Shown: positions 48,180 to 58,339, numbered from the stretch's first letter. The stretch is 64,000 bases of DNA from Diaphorobacter aerolatus (GCF_014489535.1 NZ_CP060783.1:1240001-1304000); one strand, 5' to 3'. Notes: a model not told the origin generated them from the sequence alone. Numbers and translations are program-made.

Positions 48180-49124
48180 TTAAAAGGCCTTGACGAATTC
48201 CGGCACAACTGCGAAAAGGTCCGCCTCCAGCCCGTAGTCGGCCACGCTGAAGATCGGGGCCTCGGGGTCCTTGTTGATCGCCACGATCACCTTGGAGTCC
48301 TTCATGCCGGCCAGGTGCTGGATGGCGCCCGAGATGCCGGCGGCAATGTACAACTGCGGCGCGACGATCTTGCCCGTCTGGCCCACTTGCAGGTCGTTGG
48401 GGGCGTAGCCCGCATCCACGGCAGCACGGCTGGCGCCGATGGCAGCGCCCAGCTTGTCGGCCAGGGGGGTGATGACTTCGTCGAACTTTTCCTTGCTGCC
48501 CAGCGCACGGCCACCAGACACGATGATCTTGGCGGCGGTGAGTTCGGGGCGGTCGCTCTTGGCGATCTCGCTGCCCACGTAGCTGCTCTTGCCAGCGTCG
48601 GCGGCCGCAGCAGCGGTTTCGACAGCGGCGCTGCCACCCGTGGCGGCGGCGGCGTCAAAGCCGGTGGTGCGCACGGTGATGACCTTCACGGCATCAGCAG
48701 ACTGCACGGTGGCGATGGCGTTGCCGGCGTAGATGGGGCGCTCGAAGGTATCGGCGGAGATGACCTTGGTGATGTCGCTGATCTGGGCGACGTCGAGCTT
48801 GGCAGCCACGCGCGGGGCCACGTTCTTGCCGCTGGCGGTGGCGGGGAACAGGATGTGGCTGTAGTTGCCGGCACCACTGCCATGGAGTGCCAGCACCTGG
48901 GCGGCCACGTTCTCGGCGAGGCCGTGGGCCAGGCTGGCGCCGTCGGCGTGGATGACCTTGGCAACGCCGGCGATCTGGCTGGCTTGCTGTGCGGCAGCGC
49001 CGGCGTTGTGGCCGGCCACCAGCACGTGCACGTCGCCGCCGCAGGCTGCGGCGGCCGTCACGGTGTTGAGCGTCGCGCCCTTGATGGTCGCGTTGTCGTG
49101 TTCAGCGATTACGAGTACGGTCAT
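48180..49124 (-). CDS. etfA: electron transfer flavoprotein alpha subunit
   Basis: FAD-binding subunit that passes electrons from acyl-CoA dehydrogenases to ETF:quinone oxidoreductase. The 314-residue protein begins [20 protein letters not shown] and contains [16 protein letters not shown], the FAD-binding [20 protein letters not shown] and [20 protein letters not shown], ending [20 protein letters not shown]. It lies one base after etfB and upstream of the LysR gene. A housekeeping copy may exist elsewhere; here it serves the adjacent dehydrogenase genes. Confidence 0.95.
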   Translation of the reverse strand: MTVLVIAEHDNATIKGATLNTVTAAAACGGDVHVLVAGHNAGAAAQQASQIAGVAKVIHADGASLAHGLAENVAAQVLALHGSGAGNYSHILFPATASGKNVAPRVAAKLDVAQISDITKVISADTFERPIYAGNAIATVQSADAVKVITVRTTGFDAAAATGGSAAVETAAAAADAGKSSYVGSEIAKSDRPELTAAKIIVSGGRALGSKEKFDEVITPLADKLGAAIGASRAAVDAGYAPNDLQVGQTGKIVAPQLYIAAGISGAIQHLAGMKDSKVIVAINKDPEAPIFSVADYGLEADLFAVVPEFVKAF

Positions 49125-49125
49125 G

Positions 49126-49875
49126 TCAGATCACCTTCGCTTCGTTCTTGAGTTTCTCGACCAGGGCGGCCACGTCGGCCACCTTCACGCCGGCGCCGCG
49201 CTTGGCGGGTTCGCTGACCTTCAAGTTCTTCAGGCGCGGGGCCACGTCCACGCCGAGGTCTTCGGGCTTGACGGTGTCCAGCGGCTTTTTCTTGGCCTTC
49301 ATGATGTTGGGCAGCGTGACGTAGCGCGGCTCGTTCAGGCGCAGGTCGGCGGTGATGACGGCGGGCAGCGTAAGGCTGAGGGTTTCCAGGCCGCCGTCCA
49401 CTTCGCGGGTCACGGCTGCCTTGTCGCCGGCGATCTCGACCTTGGAGGCGAAGGTGGCTTGCGGCAGGTCGGCCAGCGCCGCCAGCATCTGGCCGGTCTG
49501 GTTGCAGTCGTCGTCGATGGCCTGCTTGCCCAGGATCACGAGGCCGGGCTGTTCATTGTCGATCAGGGCCTTGAGCAGCTTAGCCACGGCCAGCGGCTGC
49601 AGTTCTTCATTGGTCTCGACCAGGATGCCGCGGTCGGCACCGATGGCCATGGCGGTGCGCAGCGTCTCCTGGCATTGGGACACGCCGCACGAGACGGCGA
49701 CGATCTCCGTTGCCGCGCCTTTCTCCTTGAGCCGCACAGCCTCTTCGACGGCAATCTCGTCGAAGGGGTTCATGCTCATTTTGACATTGGCGATGTCCAC
49801 GCCGCTGCCATCGCTCTGGACGCGGACCTTGACGTTGTAGTCAACCACCCGCTTGACGGGAACCAGGATTTTCAT
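49126..49875 (-). CDS. etfB: electron transfer flavoprotein beta subunit
   Basis: AMP-binding partner of EtfA. The 249-residue protein starts [19 protein letters not shown] and carries [58 protein letters not shown] and the C-terminal signature [17 protein letters not shown]. The ATG at 49875 follows AAAGGAAACCCTCCC; an ATG 8 codons upstream is not needed. The gene lies 24 bases after the acyl-CoA dehydrogenase at 49900. Confidence 0.95.
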   Translation of the reverse strand: MKILVPVKRVVDYNVKVRVQSDGSGVDIANVKMSMNPFDEIAVEEAVRLKEKGAATEIVAVSCGVSQCQETLRTAMAIGADRGILVETNEELQPLAVAKLLKALIDNEQPGLVILGKQAIDDDCNQTGQMLAALADLPQATFASKVEIAGDKAAVTREVDGGLETLSLTLPAVITADLRLNEPRYVTLPNIMKAKKKPLDTVKPEDLGVDVAPRLKNLKVSEPAKRGAGVKVADVAALVEKLKNEAKVI

Positions 49876-49899
49876 GGGAGGGTTTCCTTTCAGGATCAT

Positions 49900-51680
49900 T
49901 CAGAGTTGATCATCCGCCAGGGCCAGCGTGCTGGCGGCGCCGCCCGTGACGATGTCGCGCAACATCGGCGCCTGCACTAGGACATGCGCTGCGTAGTGGC
50001 TGGCCGTGGCACGCTTGGCGCCGAGAAAGCCCGCATCGCCAGATCTCGCCGCGAGTTGCGCAGTGGCGGCTTCGGCCATGCGCGCCGACAGCCAGCCGCC
50101 GATCACCGTGCCCGCCAGCCGCAAGAAGGGCACGGCGCCCGCCGCGCACTGCGCGGGTTGGTCGTCGTGGGCCAGCAGCCAGTCGGCCGCGTCCCCCAGC
50201 GCACGCGCCGAAGCCGCTAACACGCCGCCGATCTGCGCCAGCGCGGCATCGGGCATCTCGGCCAACCGGCGCGCATCGCCGTCGATGCGGCCCAGCAGTG
50301 CCTTCAGCGTGCGCCCGCCCTCGCGCGCCAGCTTGCGGCCAATCAGGTCGTTGGCCTGGATGCCCGTCGTGCCTTCGTAGATGGTCGTGATGCGCGCGTC
50401 GCGCAAGTGCTGTGAGGCGCCGGTTTCCTCGACGTAACCCATGCCGCCATGCACCTGCACACCATCGGACGTGATGCCCTGTGCGCTGTCGGTGCACCAG
50501 CCCTTGACCACCGGGATCAGCAGGCCGACCAGGGCCAGCGCCTGCTCGCGCTCTTGCGCGTCGGCGTGGCCTGCGGCGCGGTCCATCTGGCCGGCGCAGA
50601 AATAGGCCAATGCGCGCATGGCCTCGGTGCGGGCCTTCATGTCCATCAGCATGCGCCGCACGTCCGGGTGGCCGGCGATGGTGGTGCTGCCGCTGAGCAG
50701 TGGCTTGCCCTGCACCCGCTCCAGCGCGTAGGCGCGTGCGCGCTGGTAGGCGCGCTCGGCGATGCCCACGCCTTCAAGGCCGACGTTCAGCCGCGCATGG
50801 TTCATCATCGTGAACATGCAGGCCAGCCCCTGGTTCGGCTCGCCGACCAGGTAGCCGATCGCGCCCCGCAGTCGCCAAAGCTCATCGACGCCGTGGGGCT
50901 GCCGTGGATGCCCATCTTGTGCTCGATGGAGGTGCAGGCCAGGTCGTTGCGTTCGCCCAGGGAGCCGTCGTCGTTGACCAGGTACTTCGGGCACAGGAAC
51001 AGCGAGATGCCTTTCACGCCGGGCGGTGCATCGGGCAGGCGCGCCAGCACGAGGTGGACGATGTTCTCGGCCATGTCGTGCTCGCCCCAGGTGATGAAGA
51101 TCTTGTTTCCGCTGACGCGGTAATGGTCGCCTTCGGGCACGGCGCGACTGCGCAGCGCGGCCAAGTCGGAGCCTGCTTGGGGCTCGGTGAGGTTCATGGT
51201 GCCGGTCCAGCGGCCCGCGACCATGGGCTCCAGGAAGCGGCGCTTGAGTGCGTCGCTGCCATGGTGCGCAATGGCTTCCACCGCGCCCAGCGTGAGCATC
51301 TGGCACAGGCTGAACGCGAGGTTGGACGACTTCCACATCTCCAGCACGGCTGTGGACACCAGCGTGGGCAGGCCCTGGCCGCCCCATTCGGTGGCAGCGG
51401 GCATGCCGTTCCAGCCGTTCTCGCAGAAGCTGGCCCAGGCTTCGCGAAAGCCATCGGCTGGCGTGACCTGGCCGTCGTGCCAGCGCGCGCCCTGCACGTC
51501 GCCGGTGCGGTTCAGCGGATCAAGCACGCCGGTGGCGTAGTGGGCAGCCTCCTGCAGGATGGCCTCGACCAGGTCGGGCGTGGTTTCTTCATGGCCCGGC
51601 TGGGCACAGATCGCATCCAGGCCTCCGACTTCCTTCATCGTGAACAGCATGTCGCGCAAGGGCGCGGCGTAGGTAGACAT
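49900..51680 (-). CDS. acyl-CoA dehydrogenase (large, DmdC-like architecture), with an apparent frameshift
   Basis: Flavoprotein that forms an alpha-beta double bond in an acyl-CoA and hands electrons to ETF. The restored 593-residue protein has the long form: an extra N-terminal helix (YAAPLRDMLFTMKEVGG), the core with MNLTEPQAGSDLAALRSRA and KIFITWGEHDM, catalytic IYEGTTGIQANDLIGRKL, and a C-terminal extra domain, as in 3-methylmercaptopropionyl-CoA dehydrogenase-type enzymes. The frame breaks after SFGDCG: a missing base in the C run at 50864-50867 must be restored to read GAIGYLVGEPNQG. The substrate is not predictable. First gene of the block leading to etfB-etfA. Confidence 0.88.
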
Positions 51681-51837
51681 TGCTTACTCCTCTTTGTGGG
51701 TTCAACCCGTCTGCCCCATAGGGCATACATCCATGCATGACCCTACCCACCAGGACAAGGCCCGGTCGATCAACCGCTTCAGGGCGGCTGAATTTCTCAG
51801 GCGGCTTACGACGCGATTAGTTGGTATGACAAGATTT

Positions 51838-52539
51838 CTAGAAGCCGCTGAAGCGTGTGAAGTTCTCGACCGGCTCACGCTCGGTGCGCACGCGGTTCAC
51901 CACGGCCGCCGGGTCGGCATAGCCCAGTGCCATGCCGCACAGGACCATCTGCCCGTCCGGGATTTGCAGGGCTTCAGCCAGAAGGCGCGGGTAAAGGGTC
52001 CACGCCATCTGCGAACAGGTATCCAGGCCTCGTGCGCGGGCCGCCAGCATGATGTTCTGTAAGAACATCCCGTAGTCCACCCAACTGCTCTGCACCATGC
52101 GCCGGTCCAAGGTGAAGATCAAACCGACCGGCGCATCGAAGAAGGCAAAGTTGCGTGCATGTTGAGCGCGCATGGCATCCGTATCTCCCTTGGAGATTCC
52201 GACTGCGGCATAAAGAGCGAAACCGCACCGACGCCGCCTGGTCAGGTAGGGCTCGAAGAACTCGGCCGGGTAGATGTCGTATTCGGACTGGTGCTCTCCC
52301 TCTTCATGGTGAAAGGCGTGCAATACACGGTCGCATAGGCGCTTCCTCGCCTCGCCCGCCACGGCAATGACATGCCACGGCTGGGTGTTGGTGCCACTGG
52401 GCGCGCTGGCTGCCACCGACAGAATCTGGGCCACCGCTTCTTGCGACACCGGGGTCGGCAGAAAGGCGCGCACGGAACGACGTTCGCGCATCACCGCATC
52501 AATCAGCATGTTGCGCAAAGGCACGGCGCAGACAGACAT
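51838..52539 (-). CDS. nitroreductase-family FMN oxidoreductase
   Basis: A 233-residue NAD(P)H:FMN oxidoreductase. The FMN-phosphate-binding RRSVRAFLPTPVSQEAVAQI and SVAASAPSGTNTQPWHVIAV at the N-terminus and MFLQNIMLAARARGLDTCSQ in the middle match the nitroreductase family. Members reduce nitroaromatics, quinones or enones, so the natural substrate is open. It stands alone on the minus strand with 157 bases to the acyl-CoA dehydrogenase downstream; upstream is the repeat-bearing region shared with an AraC gene. Confidence 0.9.
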   Translation of the reverse strand: MSVCAVPLRNMLIDAVMRERRSVRAFLPTPVSQEAVAQILSVAASAPSGTNTQPWHVIAVAGEARKRLCDRVLHAFHHEEGEHQSEYDIYPAEFFEPYLTRRRRCGFALYAAVGISKGDTDAMRAQHARNFAFFDAPVGLIFTLDRRMVQSSWVDYGMFLQNIMLAARARGLDTCSQMAWTLYPRLLAEALQIPDGQMVLCGMALGYADPAAVVNRVRTEREPVENFTRFSGF

Positions 52540-52684
52540 TCACTCTCTCCTGGTTGCTGGGCTATTCGGGTGAGCACACCGACATGCCGTTGCCGAAGAA
52601 GCATTCATGCGAATGCATCGATGCCGAACGTCCACGGGTCGTCCCTGGGTGTGCTACCAAGCGGTATTCTGGGCACTCGGCACA

Positions 52685-52750
52685 TACGCGTCTTGCCCGC
52701 CAGTGCATGGCGAGTTGACTTTGTATGCACAAGGCAAAATCCGGTTGACC
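52685..52750. repeat. left arm of a long imperfect inverted repeat flanking araC-SDR-araC
   Basis: About 65 bases beginning CGCGTCTTGCCCGCCAGTGC recur in reverse orientation at 55895-55965, with the first 25 bases identical and most later differences transitions. Weaker similarity continues about 19 bases further out. It lies in the 294-base gap between the nitroreductase gene and the first araC gene, which otherwise holds no gene. Confidence 0.75.
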
Positions 52751-52833
52751 GCAGCCGGACGCTACATCGTTAGCGGGCCGTTTTCTTGGTGTAATTTCGG
52801 ATTCAGCGCCAGCTATCGTTGCTCCCTTTGACC

Positions 52834-53862
52834 ATGTTGAAACCCGTCGTCACTGTTCCTGTTTTTGCCGTGCATGGCCTGCTCGACGGCGCGCGCAGCA
52901 AAGGACTGGCCACCGAGTCCTGGCTGGATGGCGTTCTGGCGCAGGCCCGCATCGCCGAGTCGCTGCTGCATCTGGAGCAGTCGCGTGTGACCATAGAGCA
53001 ATACATCGCACTCTTCAGTGCCGTGAAGAACAGCTTGGACGACGAATGCCTAGGCCATCTACACGGTCGGCCGTTGCGCTGCGGCAGCTTTGCGCTGATG
53101 GCTCGCTCTACGCTCGGGGCCAAGACGCTGGCAGCCGCCTTGCAGCGCGTGAGTGCATCCTTCGCCCTGCTGCAGGACGACGTGGCGCTTGTGCCCGTCT
53201 CTGATGGCTTGCTCAAGGGTGCTGCTCTGGACGTGCGCCACGCCCTGGGCAAACATTCAGACTTCCTGCACGGGCTGCTGTTGCGCGTTTTCTGGCGTCT
53301 GCTGGTATGGCTGCACGGCGGCCGACTGGTGCCCAGAGGGCTCGATTTTGCCTTCGAGCCACCGCCGCGTGCCGCAGACTATGCCCAAATCTTCTCGGGC
53401 ACGTTGCGGTTCGGGCAGGCGCGGTCGGCGGTCTGGTTCGAGGCATCCGCATTCACGCAGCCGATGCGCCGTGACACCGCCGCGCTCCAGACCTTTTTGC
53501 GTGCCACACCGGGCAACCTGATCGGCCCGCGTCTAATCGAGCGGACAGCCAGCGCGCGGGTGCGCGCGCTATTGCAGCAAGCGTGCCCGGAGTGGCCCGA
53601 TCTGACTGTCGCCGCGCAGCGCTTGCACATGTCGGTCAGCGCACTGCAGCGGCATCTGGCCGTGGAGGGCAAGTCCTTTCAGGTGCTGAAGGACGAGTTA
53701 CGGCGCGACATGGCGATCGTTCGGTTGACCAGCACCGATGCCGCGCTGAGCGCCATCGCCGCCGAGTTGGGGTTCGCCGACGGCACCGCCTTCCAGCGGG
53801 CCTTCAAGTCATGGACCGGCAGCACGCCAGGCGTCTATCGTTCGCGCACCCAAAAAACGTAG
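52834..53862 (+). CDS. AraC-family regulator with arabinose-binding-type N-terminal domain
   Basis: A 342-residue regulator. The N-terminal two thirds (VFAVHGLLDGARSKGLATES onward) follow the OruR/ArgR-like AraC ligand-binding pattern. The C-terminal helix-turn-helix pair includes LTVAAQRLHMSVSALQRHLA and AIAAELGFADGTAFQRAFKSW followed by TGSTPGVYRSR. Start at 52834 (MLKPVVTVPVF), with TTGCTCCCTTTGACC before it; an ATG 5 codons upstream is possible. It ends 22 bases before the convergent short-chain dehydrogenase. Confidence 0.9.
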   Translation: MLKPVVTVPVFAVHGLLDGARSKGLATESWLDGVLAQARIAESLLHLEQSRVTIEQYIALFSAVKNSLDDECLGHLHGRPLRCGSFALMARSTLGAKTLAAALQRVSASFALLQDDVALVPVSDGLLKGAALDVRHALGKHSDFLHGLLLRVFWRLLVWLHGGRLVPRGLDFAFEPPPRAADYAQIFSGTLRFGQARSAVWFEASAFTQPMRRDTAALQTFLRATPGNLIGPRLIERTASARVRALLQQACPEWPDLTVAAQRLHMSVSALQRHLAVEGKSFQVLKDELRRDMAIVRLTSTDAALSAIAAELGFADGTAFQRAFKSWTGSTPGVYRSRTQKT

Positions 53863-53884
53863 CGCTGCTTCGACGCGGTCGCAC

Positions 53885-54658
53885 TCAAAGCGACGAGCAC
53901 AGATGCCCGCCATCCACTGGCACGCAGGCGCCGGTCATCCACGACCCGGCCTCGGTCGCGAACAGCAGGAACAGACCGTTGAGCTCCTCCGGCTTACCCA
54001 GGCGGCGCATCGGGATGCGCTTGATAAGCGCCTTGCCATGGTCGGTATCCCACATGGCATCGGTCATCTCGGTGTCGATGTAGCCCGGCTCGATGGCATT
54101 GACGCGAATGCCGTGGCGCGCCCATTCGAGCGCCAGGCTCTTGGTCATGTGCACGACTGCAGCCTTGGACGTGGCATACAGCATGGCGCCCGGCATCACG
54201 CGTTCGCCCAGGATCGATGCGATGTTGATGACTGAGCCTCCCCGCCCCGCATCCACCCAGCGCTGCGCGGCACGCGCGGCCACCAGCCACACGCCGCGCA
54301 CGTTGGTCTCCATCAGCGAGTCGAAGTCGGACACAGGCAGCGTGAGCGACAAGGCGTCGTTGGAAGCCCCGGCGTTGTTAACCACCACGTCGAGGATGGT
54401 GCCCGAGGCGTCTATCTCGGCGAAGGCGTCGTCGATGGACTGCTCGGAAGCCACATCCATTTCCAGCACCGTGACCTGAGGCGAACCGAGCTTTTCGAGT
54501 TCCTGGGCGAGTTTGTCGAGCCGCGCCTTGCGCCGCGCCCCAATCACTACCTTGGCCTTGCAACCAGCAGCCAGCCGAGCGAAGTTCTCGCCCAGGCCCG
54601 ACGAGGCCCCCGTGACCAGCACCCGCTTGCCTGCCAGCATTGCACCCAGATCCATCAT
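53885..54658 (-). CDS. short-chain dehydrogenase/reductase
   Basis: A 257-residue classical SDR. Cofactor motif VLVTGASSGLGENFARLA, NNAG (VVVNNAGASNDALS), catalytic Ser in VINIASILGE and YATSK (Tyr and Lys), and C-terminal ...WMTGACVPVDGGHL. The Arg-rich stretch GARRKARLDKL after beta-2 suggests NADP preference. Whether it acts on hydroxyacyl-CoA, a steroid-like alcohol or another carbonyl cannot be told. It is flanked by two AraC regulators: convergent with the first, divergent from the second, which is the better candidate to control it. Confidence 0.9.
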   Translation of the reverse strand: MMDLGAMLAGKRVLVTGASSGLGENFARLAAGCKAKVVIGARRKARLDKLAQELEKLGSPQVTVLEMDVASEQSIDDAFAEIDASGTILDVVVNNAGASNDALSLTLPVSDFDSLMETNVRGVWLVAARAAQRWVDAGRGGSVINIASILGERVMPGAMLYATSKAAVVHMTKSLALEWARHGIRVNAIEPGYIDTEMTDAMWDTDHGKALIKRIPMRRLGKPEELNGLFLLFATEAGSWMTGACVPVDGGHLCSSL

Positions 54659-54940
54659 CGTCTCCTTGCATCTTCAGTTCGCCGTCGATGCCGGGAGGTT
54701 AGCGCAGGGCCGCTCGGCTGCGGGGTTGCCTCGCTCCCCATCCGTCGAAAGAGGTGCCTTGTCAGTTGATCGAGACCATCCGTCATTGCCGCGCCAAGCA
54801 CCGCTGCCTACGATTGCCTGTATGCCTTGGGTACCCTGAGCGCCGCACGAAAGCACGCCACGGTGTCGACGCTCCGGTCCCGATGGGCTGCGGCGTCTGG
54901 GGGCAGATTCAGGAGACGACAAGTGCTGCAACAGTCACCC

Positions 54941-55972
54941 ATGGAATGGTCCATCGACCATGCGCCCATCGAGGGCAGGATAGATGCGACGGAAGCGATC
55001 CTCAAGGACTCCTTCCAGCGCTGGAGTCTTTCCTCCCCGGCGAAGCCTGCTGCATTCCAGGCGAAGTTGCGGCGACACGAACTCGCCGGAGCCTCCTTGG
55101 TATGCACCGTGACCGGTGCTTGCGTCGAGCAGTCTCCTCCTGGACATTCGTCATTCGACGATGAGTTCTGCCTGGGGCTGCAGCTGAACCTGAGCGGCCG
55201 AGTACAGTTGCAGCAGTGGGACACGCCAATCTGCGAGGGCGACATGTTCCTCTGGCGTACCGATCAGCGGCAAGACTATGAGGTGCTGGAACGAACCCAC
55301 AGCGTGTCGTTGATGATTCCCTGGCAGCTCATGCGCGAGCATCTACCGGGCCGCAAGCAGCCGCCCGCAGCCTGCCGCATTGACAGTCACACAGGCGTGG
55401 GCTCACTGCTCAGCCAACACCTGATGGGGTTGGCAAAGGAGATCGGCGCCGTGCCGCCCTCCGCCCACGTCGCCCTTTGCCGCACGGTGATCGGGCTTCT
55501 GGACATTGCGCTGCCAGAGCCGGAGAGCGCCACTCGATTCACGGCCATGGCCGCGTTGCGCGAACGAGTACTTGCCTACATCGCCCAGCATTTTCAAGAG
55601 GATGACCTGAGTCCGGCACGCATCGCCGCGGCGCACGGTATTTCACTGCGTTACCTTCATGCGCTGTTTGCGCAGGGCGATACCACGGTGGTCGGCCACA
55701 TCCTGGAAAGCCGATTGCAAGCGTGCTGGCGGACACTCGTTGACCCGGTCTGCCGGCATCTGCAGGTCTCGGCGATCGCCTTTCACTGGGGCTTCAACTC
55801 CACCAGCCATTTCTGCCGCGCATTCAAACAACGCTTTGGAGTGTCGCCCAGCGATGCACGCGGCATGACTGCTCACGGCTCCGCCATCGGCCCGGTCGAG
55901 TCAGCCGGGCTTTCCCTTGCACACGCAAAGTCAACTTGCCATGCACTGGCGGGCAAGACGCGCACGGGCTGA
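54941..55972 (+). CDS. AraC-family regulator, FeaR-like
   Basis: A 343-residue regulator. The N-terminal part (LQLNLSGRVQLQQWDTPICEG, MFLWRTDQRQDYEVL) resembles the AraC-binding-like domain of FeaR-type activators. The C-terminal helix-turn-helix pair has LSPARIAAAHGISLRYLHAL and ISAIAFHWGFNSTSHFCRAF-type sequence (VSAIAFHWGFNSTSHFCRAF). The start at 54941 (MEWSIDHAPIEG) is preferred over 54827. The last 30 or so residues after SPSDARG are encoded by the right arm of the inverted repeat at 55895, so the natural C-terminus may be a fusion with repeat sequence. Divergent from the SDR gene. Confidence 0.87.
   Translation: MEWSIDHAPIEGRIDATEAILKDSFQRWSLSSPAKPAAFQAKLRRHELAGASLVCTVTGACVEQSPPGHSSFDDEFCLGLQLNLSGRVQLQQWDTPICEGDMFLWRTDQRQDYEVLERTHSVSLMIPWQLMREHLPGRKQPPAACRIDSHTGVGSLLSQHLMGLAKEIGAVPPSAHVALCRTVIGLLDIALPEPESATRFTAMAALRERVLAYIAQHFQEDDLSPARIAAAHGISLRYLHALFAQGDTTVVGHILESRLQACWRTLVDPVCRHLQVSAIAFHWGFNSTSHFCRAFKQRFGVSPSDARGMTAHGSAIGPVESAGLSLAHAKSTCHALAGKTRTG
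55895..55965. repeat. right arm of the inverted repeat flanking araC-SDR-araC
   Basis: Reverse complement of 52685-52750 with about 85 percent identity by eye; the block GCCATGCACTGGCGGGCAAG is the best conserved. It overlaps the 3' end of the second araC gene and lies about 155 bases upstream of the acyl-CoA dehydrogenase operon. Confidence 0.75.
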
Positions 55973-56119
55973 ATGCCGACCATATGCCCTGGACAGACTG
56001 AGAACGCAGAGATTCGACGCTTCGCCCGCCCCGTTGTGGGTATGCGGGCATGACCCGGGGCCGCATCGCTGGCCAAGTTTTCAAACCTTCATCGTACAAA
56101 CCTTCTGAGGAGCGCTCCC

Positions 56120-57264
56120 ATGCTGCCGCAATTGCACCGTCAACCCTGGATGGACAGCGACATCGAGACCTTTCGCGACCAGGTGCGCCGCTACATCGCC
56201 GCCGAGATGGCTCCGCACCTGCCCGCTTGGCGCGAACAGGGCTACGTCCCGCGCGAGACCTGGCGGCCCTTCGGCGAGATGGGGTTCATGCTGCCCGAAA
56301 TGCCCGAAGCCTACGGCGGCACCGGGGCCAGCATTGCCTACCAGCTGGTGGTACAGGATGAGTTGACCAGAGCGGAAATGCCCAACAACGTCCAGGTGAA
56401 CAGCATCGCTGCGCACTACATCATGGACTACGGCACCGAGGAGCAGAAGCAGCGCTGGCTGCCCAAGCTGAGCAGCGGCGAGATGCTGCTCGGCATTGCG
56501 ATGACCGAACCCGGCTGCGGGACGGACCTCAAGGCCATCGCCACCCGCGCGCGCCGTGATGGCGACCACTACGTGATCGACGGTGCCAAGACCTTCATCA
56601 CCAACGGCTACACCTGCAATCTGCTGATTGTGGTCGCACGCACCGGCGAGGCGGGCAGCCGAGGCCTTTCGCTGATCGTGGTGGAGACCGAGAACCTGCC
56701 AGGGTTCCGCGTGGGCCGCCTGCTCGACAAGATCGGCCTGCATGCGTCGGACACCGCCGAACTCTTCTTCGACGGGGTGCGCGTGCCGGTCGATCAAGTC
56801 CTGGGGGCGTCGAAGGGCTTGGTTTCAAGCAGTTGATGGGCCAGTTGCCCTACGAACGCATGACCATCGCCGTGCCTGCGGCGGCCATCATCGACCGGGC
56901 CCTGGAACTCACCGTCGAATACACGAAGGAGCGCAAGATTTTCGGCGCACCGCTGTTCGAGATGCAGACCACGCGCCACAAGCTGGCCGAGATCGCCACC
57001 ACCGCTCACGTGGTGCGCACCTTCGTCAACGACTGCATCCAGCGGCTGCTGGACGGAAAGCTCGACGCCGAAGCCGCGTACATGGCCAAGTGGTGGTGCA
57101 GCGAGCAGCAGTGCCGCGTGGTGGACGAGTGCCTGCAGATGTTCGGCGGCTACGGCTACATGTACGAATACCCGATCGCGCGCATGTACACCACCTCGCG
57201 CGTGCAGAAGATCTACGGCGGCGCGAACGAGGTCATGAAAGAACTGATTGCGAGGAAGCTGTGA
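56120..57264 (+). CDS. acyl-CoA dehydrogenase, long-chain (LCAD) type, with an apparent frameshift
   Basis: First gene of the plus-strand catabolic operon. The restored 381-residue protein has LGIAMTEPGCGTDLKAIATR, KTFITNGYTCNLLIVVAR and VDQVLGASKGLGFKQLMGQL. The catalytic glutamate is probably that of LPYERM, the position used by long-chain and isovaleryl-CoA dehydrogenases, because the usual C-terminal site reads IYGGANEVMKELIARKL (Gly, not Glu). The frame breaks at 56820-56822, where one G is missing between TTGG and TTTC. ATG at 56120 follows GAGGAGCGCTCCC. The stop overlaps the next gene's GTG start. Confidence 0.9.
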
Positions 57265-58328
57265 ACGCCTCGCACATGCTGCAAAAGCCACTGCACGGCG
57301 TCCGTGTGGTGGAGTTCGAAGGGATCGGGCCGGGCCCGCTGGCCGCCATGATGCTGGCCGACATGGGTGCCGAGGTGATTGCGCTGACACGGGCCGAGCA
57401 GGCCGCCGGGGCGCAGCCGCTGGGCGGGGCGGCGGCCAACCCGCTGCACCGGGGCAAGACGGTCGAGATCACCGACCTGAAGTCGCCCGGCGGCAAGGCG
57501 CGCGCCCTGGATCTGATCGGCCAGTCCGACGTTCTGATCGAAGGCTTTCGCCCCGGCGTGATGGAACGGCTGGGGTTCGGCCCCGCCGAATGCGCGGCGC
57601 GCAACCCCAAGCTGGTCTATGGCCGGATGACGGGCTGGGGCCAGGACGGCCCGCTCTCCCGGGCCGCTGGCCACGACCTGAACTACGTGGCGCTGACGGG
57701 CCTGCTGTCGCTGTCGGCCCGCAAGGGGCAGATGCCCATCGTGCCGCCCTCGGTGCTCGGGGACGCGGCCGGGGCGCTGGGCATGGCCTTCGGTGTCGCC
57801 TGCGCGCTGGTCGATGCGCGCGGTAACGGTAGGGGCAGTGGCCGCGGCCGGGTCGTGGATGCCGCCATCATCGACATCGTGGCCATGATGGGCACGCTGG
57901 TGCATTGGATTCGCGCCAATGGGCAGATCGACGGCACGAAGCCGAGCCCGTTTCACGATTCGCCGTTCTATGACGTGTACGCCTGTGCCGACGGCGGCTT
58001 CATCAGCCTCGCGGTGGTGGAGCCCGCGTTCCACGCACTGCTGCTGTCGAAGCTGGGCCTGACGGACGTGAACCCTGCCGACCAGTACGACACGACGACG
58101 TGGCCAGCGCTGAAGGAGCGCATTGCGGCCCTCATCCGCAGCCAACCCAGGGCGCACTGGTGCGCGTTGCTCGAAGGCAGCGACGCCTGCTTCGCGCCCG
58201 TGCTCAGCCTGGCCGAGGCGGCGCGGCATCCGCACAACGCGGCACGGGGTATCTACCAGACCACCCCCTCCGGCGCCATCGAGGCGGCCCCGGCCCCACG
58301 GTTCCAGGCACTCAACGCAACCACATAG
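57261..58328 (+). CDS. alpha-methylacyl-CoA racemase-like CaiB/BaiF family protein
   Basis: A 355-residue class III CoA-transferase-fold protein. GIGPGPLAAMMLADMGAEVI at the N-terminus, GRMTGWGQDGPLSRAAGHDL with NYVALTGLL, and VVDAAIIDIVAMMGTL match alpha-methylacyl-CoA racemases. His of GHDLNY and Asp of VVDAA correspond to the racemase His/Asp pair. Epimerising 2-methylacyl-CoAs would let the (S)-specific dehydrogenase upstream act on both isomers. It could instead be a CoA-transferase. GTG at 57261 overlaps the acd stop (GTGA); an ATG at 57276 is the alternative. Confidence 0.82.
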   Translation: MNASHMLQKPLHGVRVVEFEGIGPGPLAAMMLADMGAEVIALTRAEQAAGAQPLGGAAANPLHRGKTVEITDLKSPGGKARALDLIGQSDVLIEGFRPGVMERLGFGPAECAARNPKLVYGRMTGWGQDGPLSRAAGHDLNYVALTGLLSLSARKGQMPIVPPSVLGDAAGALGMAFGVACALVDARGNGRGSGRGRVVDAAIIDIVAMMGTLVHWIRANGQIDGTKPSPFHDSPFYDVYACADGGFISLAVVEPAFHALLLSKLGLTDVNPADQYDTTTWPALKERIAALIRSQPRAHWCALLEGSDACFAPVLSLAEAARHPHNAARGIYQTTPSGAIEAAPAPRFQALNATT

Positions 58329-58339
58329 GAGACCAGAGA

